Part shown: piece by piece, positions 62,567 through 64,000 of the stretch
Layout: every line of letters begins with the position of its first letter
How positions within the stretch are numbered: position 1 is the first letter of the stretch
Source: Sphingomonas sp. Leaf67
GTDB taxonomy: Bacteria; Pseudomonadota; Alphaproteobacteria; Sphingomonadales; Sphingomonadaceae
Direction: 5' to 3'
DNA: 64,000 bases
NCBI RefSeq assembly: GCF_001421965.1
Contig: NZ_LMLP01000021.1
Coordinates: 186,001 to 250,000, forward strand
The notes under the pieces: model-generated
Database searches by the model: none
Seen by the model: the letters and a program-made list of their open reading frames with translations, nothing else
Told to the model about the DNA's origin: nothing
Program-made: the position numbers and the translations under genes

Positions 62567-63982
62567 TCACCCCGGCAGGCTCAACGGACGCGCGCGCGTG
62601 GCTCTCGACCATTGCGAAACGTCGCTGGTGAGCAGTTCCGCGGTGCGCCGGATCAGTCGGCGCAGTCCGTCGAACCCCGGCGCTTCGTCCTGTACGATCC
62701 GGAGTAATTCGCCTAGGTGTACCGCAAGCGCCCCGTTGCGTTCGGCGGAACCCGCAAAGTCGCCTTGCATGCGGATGCCGTAGATGGCGGCACCGATCGC
62801 CGGCAGCGCGGCGCTGACGATCGTCACGCCAACCGGCATATGGTGATCGCCGCCTTCACCATGTGCGAAAAAGGTCCAGACCAGTTCGATCCCGAGTACG
62901 CCGGCGCAGACGATGGCGGTGATCGCGAACAAAGCGCCGCCCACGCGGTGCAGCCGGTGTTCGAGCTTGTGCATCCGACCGGCTTCGCGGCGGACATAGG
63001 CGATCTGGTCGTCGAGCAGCGCGACGAGGCTCGCATGGGTTTCGGCGAGATAGGCGGCATCGATCCGGGCCGAGGGCAGTCCGATCCGGCGCGCGATGTC
63101 GCGCCGCTCGCGTCCCGCCACATCGCCATTTTCGGCGCGCACGCCGCGAAGGAACAGGTCGCCGAGCGACGCGGATACGGCAAGGCAGCGCAGTTCCTCG
63201 GCAAGGGTCCGCTGGTTGAGCCACCGATCGTGCCACCCCGCTCGCGATCCCCAGCGGATGACGAGCAGGATCGTGGCGATCGACACGAATTCACCCGCCG
63301 CCAGCAGCGGTTTCACGGCAACCGGGACGACCAGACCGAGCAGCGCCAGTACGACGGCGAGCGCCGCCAGCGCAAAGCTGCTGACGAAGGCGCTGCGAAA
63401 CAGTTGCGCGGCAAGGCTCGCTTCGCAATCCGCCCGGTCGAAGCGCGGCCATAACAGGCCATCGATCCGCATCCGCAACGTCGTCGCCGCGGCGTCCTGC
63501 ACTGCCCGAGGTGTCGGGCACGGCCGGCGCAGATCGGCGAAGCGGAACTTGCGGACGCCGGTGCAGGCCAGCAGCAGTGGATAGGCAATCGCGAACAGCG
63601 GCGGCGTCCTTGCCCCGGAACGCCGTCCTTTTTCTGCTTCGCCGTTCGGCGGGATCGACGCCAGCCGGGTCATCAGCCGTGGCAGGGCGTCCAGCCCGCC
63701 GCGCGCGACGCTGTCCACCGCCTCCGGTCCGGCATCATGGTCGTTCAGGCCGCTCCAAAGCAGCACCGGCGATCGCGATGCATCGGGCTCGAGCACCACG
63801 ACCGGGATCGAATGGGCGACCGCCTCGGCGACGATCTGCGCCGCGCCGCCGCGTCCGCGCGCCGGTTCACCGTCCCATATCGCCAGCAAGATGTCGCTCT
63901 GCGTGAGAACGACCCGGCCCGCCCGTTCATAGGCGGCGGCCGCGCCGACCGGACCGTCGCGCCGTCCGGGCAATTCCAGCAC
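62567..63982 (-). CDS. SLOG-like / SLATT-DUF4231-like membrane protein, 5' end outside window
   Basis: At least 471 residues; the frame stays open to the window edge, so the true start lies beyond. The visible N-terminal part (1-85) looks like a SLOG/nucleotide-binding Rossmann domain: SDILLAIWDGEPARGRGGAA near residue 29, then HSIPVVVLEPD near 57. Later come two hydrophobic pairs (about 197-220, 226-245; and 346-370, 380-400) with HDRWLNQRTLAEELRCLAVS near 253, the pattern of SLATT/DUF4231 effectors. Such fusions are predicted nucleotide-sensing membrane effectors in bacterial conflict systems. No partner gene is visible. Confidence 0.6.
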   Translation of the reverse strand: MLELPGRRDGPVGAAAAYERAGRVVLTQSDILLAIWDGEPARGRGGAAQIVAEAVAHSIPVVVLEPDASRSPVLLWSGLNDHDAGPEAVDSVARGGLDALPRLMTRLASIPPNGEAEKGRRSGARTPPLFAIAYPLLLACTGVRKFRFADLRRPCPTPRAVQDAAATTLRMRIDGLLWPRFDRADCEASLAAQLFRSAFVSSFALAALAVVLALLGLVVPVAVKPLLAAGEFVSIATILLVIRWGSRAGWHDRWLNQRTLAEELRCLAVSASLGDLFLRGVRAENGDVAGRERRDIARRIGLPSARIDAAYLAETHASLVALLDDQIAYVRREAGRMHKLEHRLHRVGGALFAITAIVCAGVLGIELVWTFFAHGEGGDHHMPVGVTIVSAALPAIGAAIYGIRMQGDFAGSAERNGALAVHLGELLRIVQDEAPGFDGLRRLIRRTAELLTSDVSQWSRATRARPLSLPG

Positions 63983-64000
63983 GTTGGCAGACCGATCGAT

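Overview
The window is GC-rich, densely packed alphaproteobacterial DNA, most like a Sphingomonas or close relative. The grounds are gene content and style: translationally coupled operons, an EcfG-like promoter (GGAAC-N16-GGTT) ahead of a CsbD/entericidin/PAS-LuxR stress operon, pairs of LysR genes with SnoaL/pirin operons, a ligase-associated DEXH helicase and an Mla-type lipid transport operon. The genus is an inference; there is no rRNA in the window.

Layout. 1-5.7 kb: a catabolic block with a cyclase-family hydrolase (cut by the window edge), an FAH-family hydrolase, a ribB-like remnant and three xylose-isomerase-like TIM-barrel genes. 4.8-13.2 kb: an AraC-type regulator (PobR-like) divergent from one tightly coupled operon pobA-pcaI-pcaJ-pcaH-pcaG-pcaB-pcaL-pcaF. 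It encodes the whole ortho (beta-ketoadipate) route from 4-hydroxybenzoate to succinyl-CoA and acetyl-CoA, including a PcaD-PcaC fusion. 13.2-13.8 kb holds decayed gene fragments. 13.8-22.7 kb: a putative secreted HExxH peptidase, then two LysR-controlled minus-strand operons: SnoaL/MBL-like/DsbA-like, and pirin/azoreductase/pirin/SnoaL/LLM flavin oxidoreductase, the latter with a clear T-N11-A box in the shared promoter. 22.8-29.1 kb: small hypothetical proteins, an NAD(P)-binding reductase, a SnoaL protein, a CMD-like protein, a patatin-like phospholipase coupled to 3-hydroxybutyrate dehydrogenase, and a TrmB-like regulator.

29.1-33.1 kb: a 1.1-kb AT-richer non-coding stretch with a 23-bp near-palindrome, then an RTX subtilase followed by an I78-type protease inhibitor. 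33.4-41.1 kb: the helicase, the stress operon, and a MarR-like and a membrane-anchored LuxR-type regulator. 41.3-44.5 kb: a coupled three-gene operon (DUF1080 hydrolase, GMC oxidoreductase, gluconate-dehydrogenase-subunit-3-like) that fits periplasmic 3-keto-glycoside chemistry. 44.7-58.2 kb: housekeeping and envelope genes (class II photolyase, M3 peptidase, PEP carboxylase, phasin-like protein, HAD-IB phosphatase, MlaE-F-D-lipoprotein operon, LysE exporter, cyclophilin-type PPIase).

58.3-64 kb: tRNA-Ser(GGA) marks the edge of an accessory region. It holds an AT-richer stretch, two DUF5681-like proteins, a truncated DNA methyltransferase, an IS6-family element sitting exactly on a deletion scar that also beheads an MBL-fold gene, an IS3 remnant, an octanucleotide tandem repeat, and a partial membrane protein with a SLOG-like N-terminus and SLATT/DUF4231-like membrane core. 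That last protein is the best candidate for an undescribed defence-type gene, but its 5' end lies outside the window.
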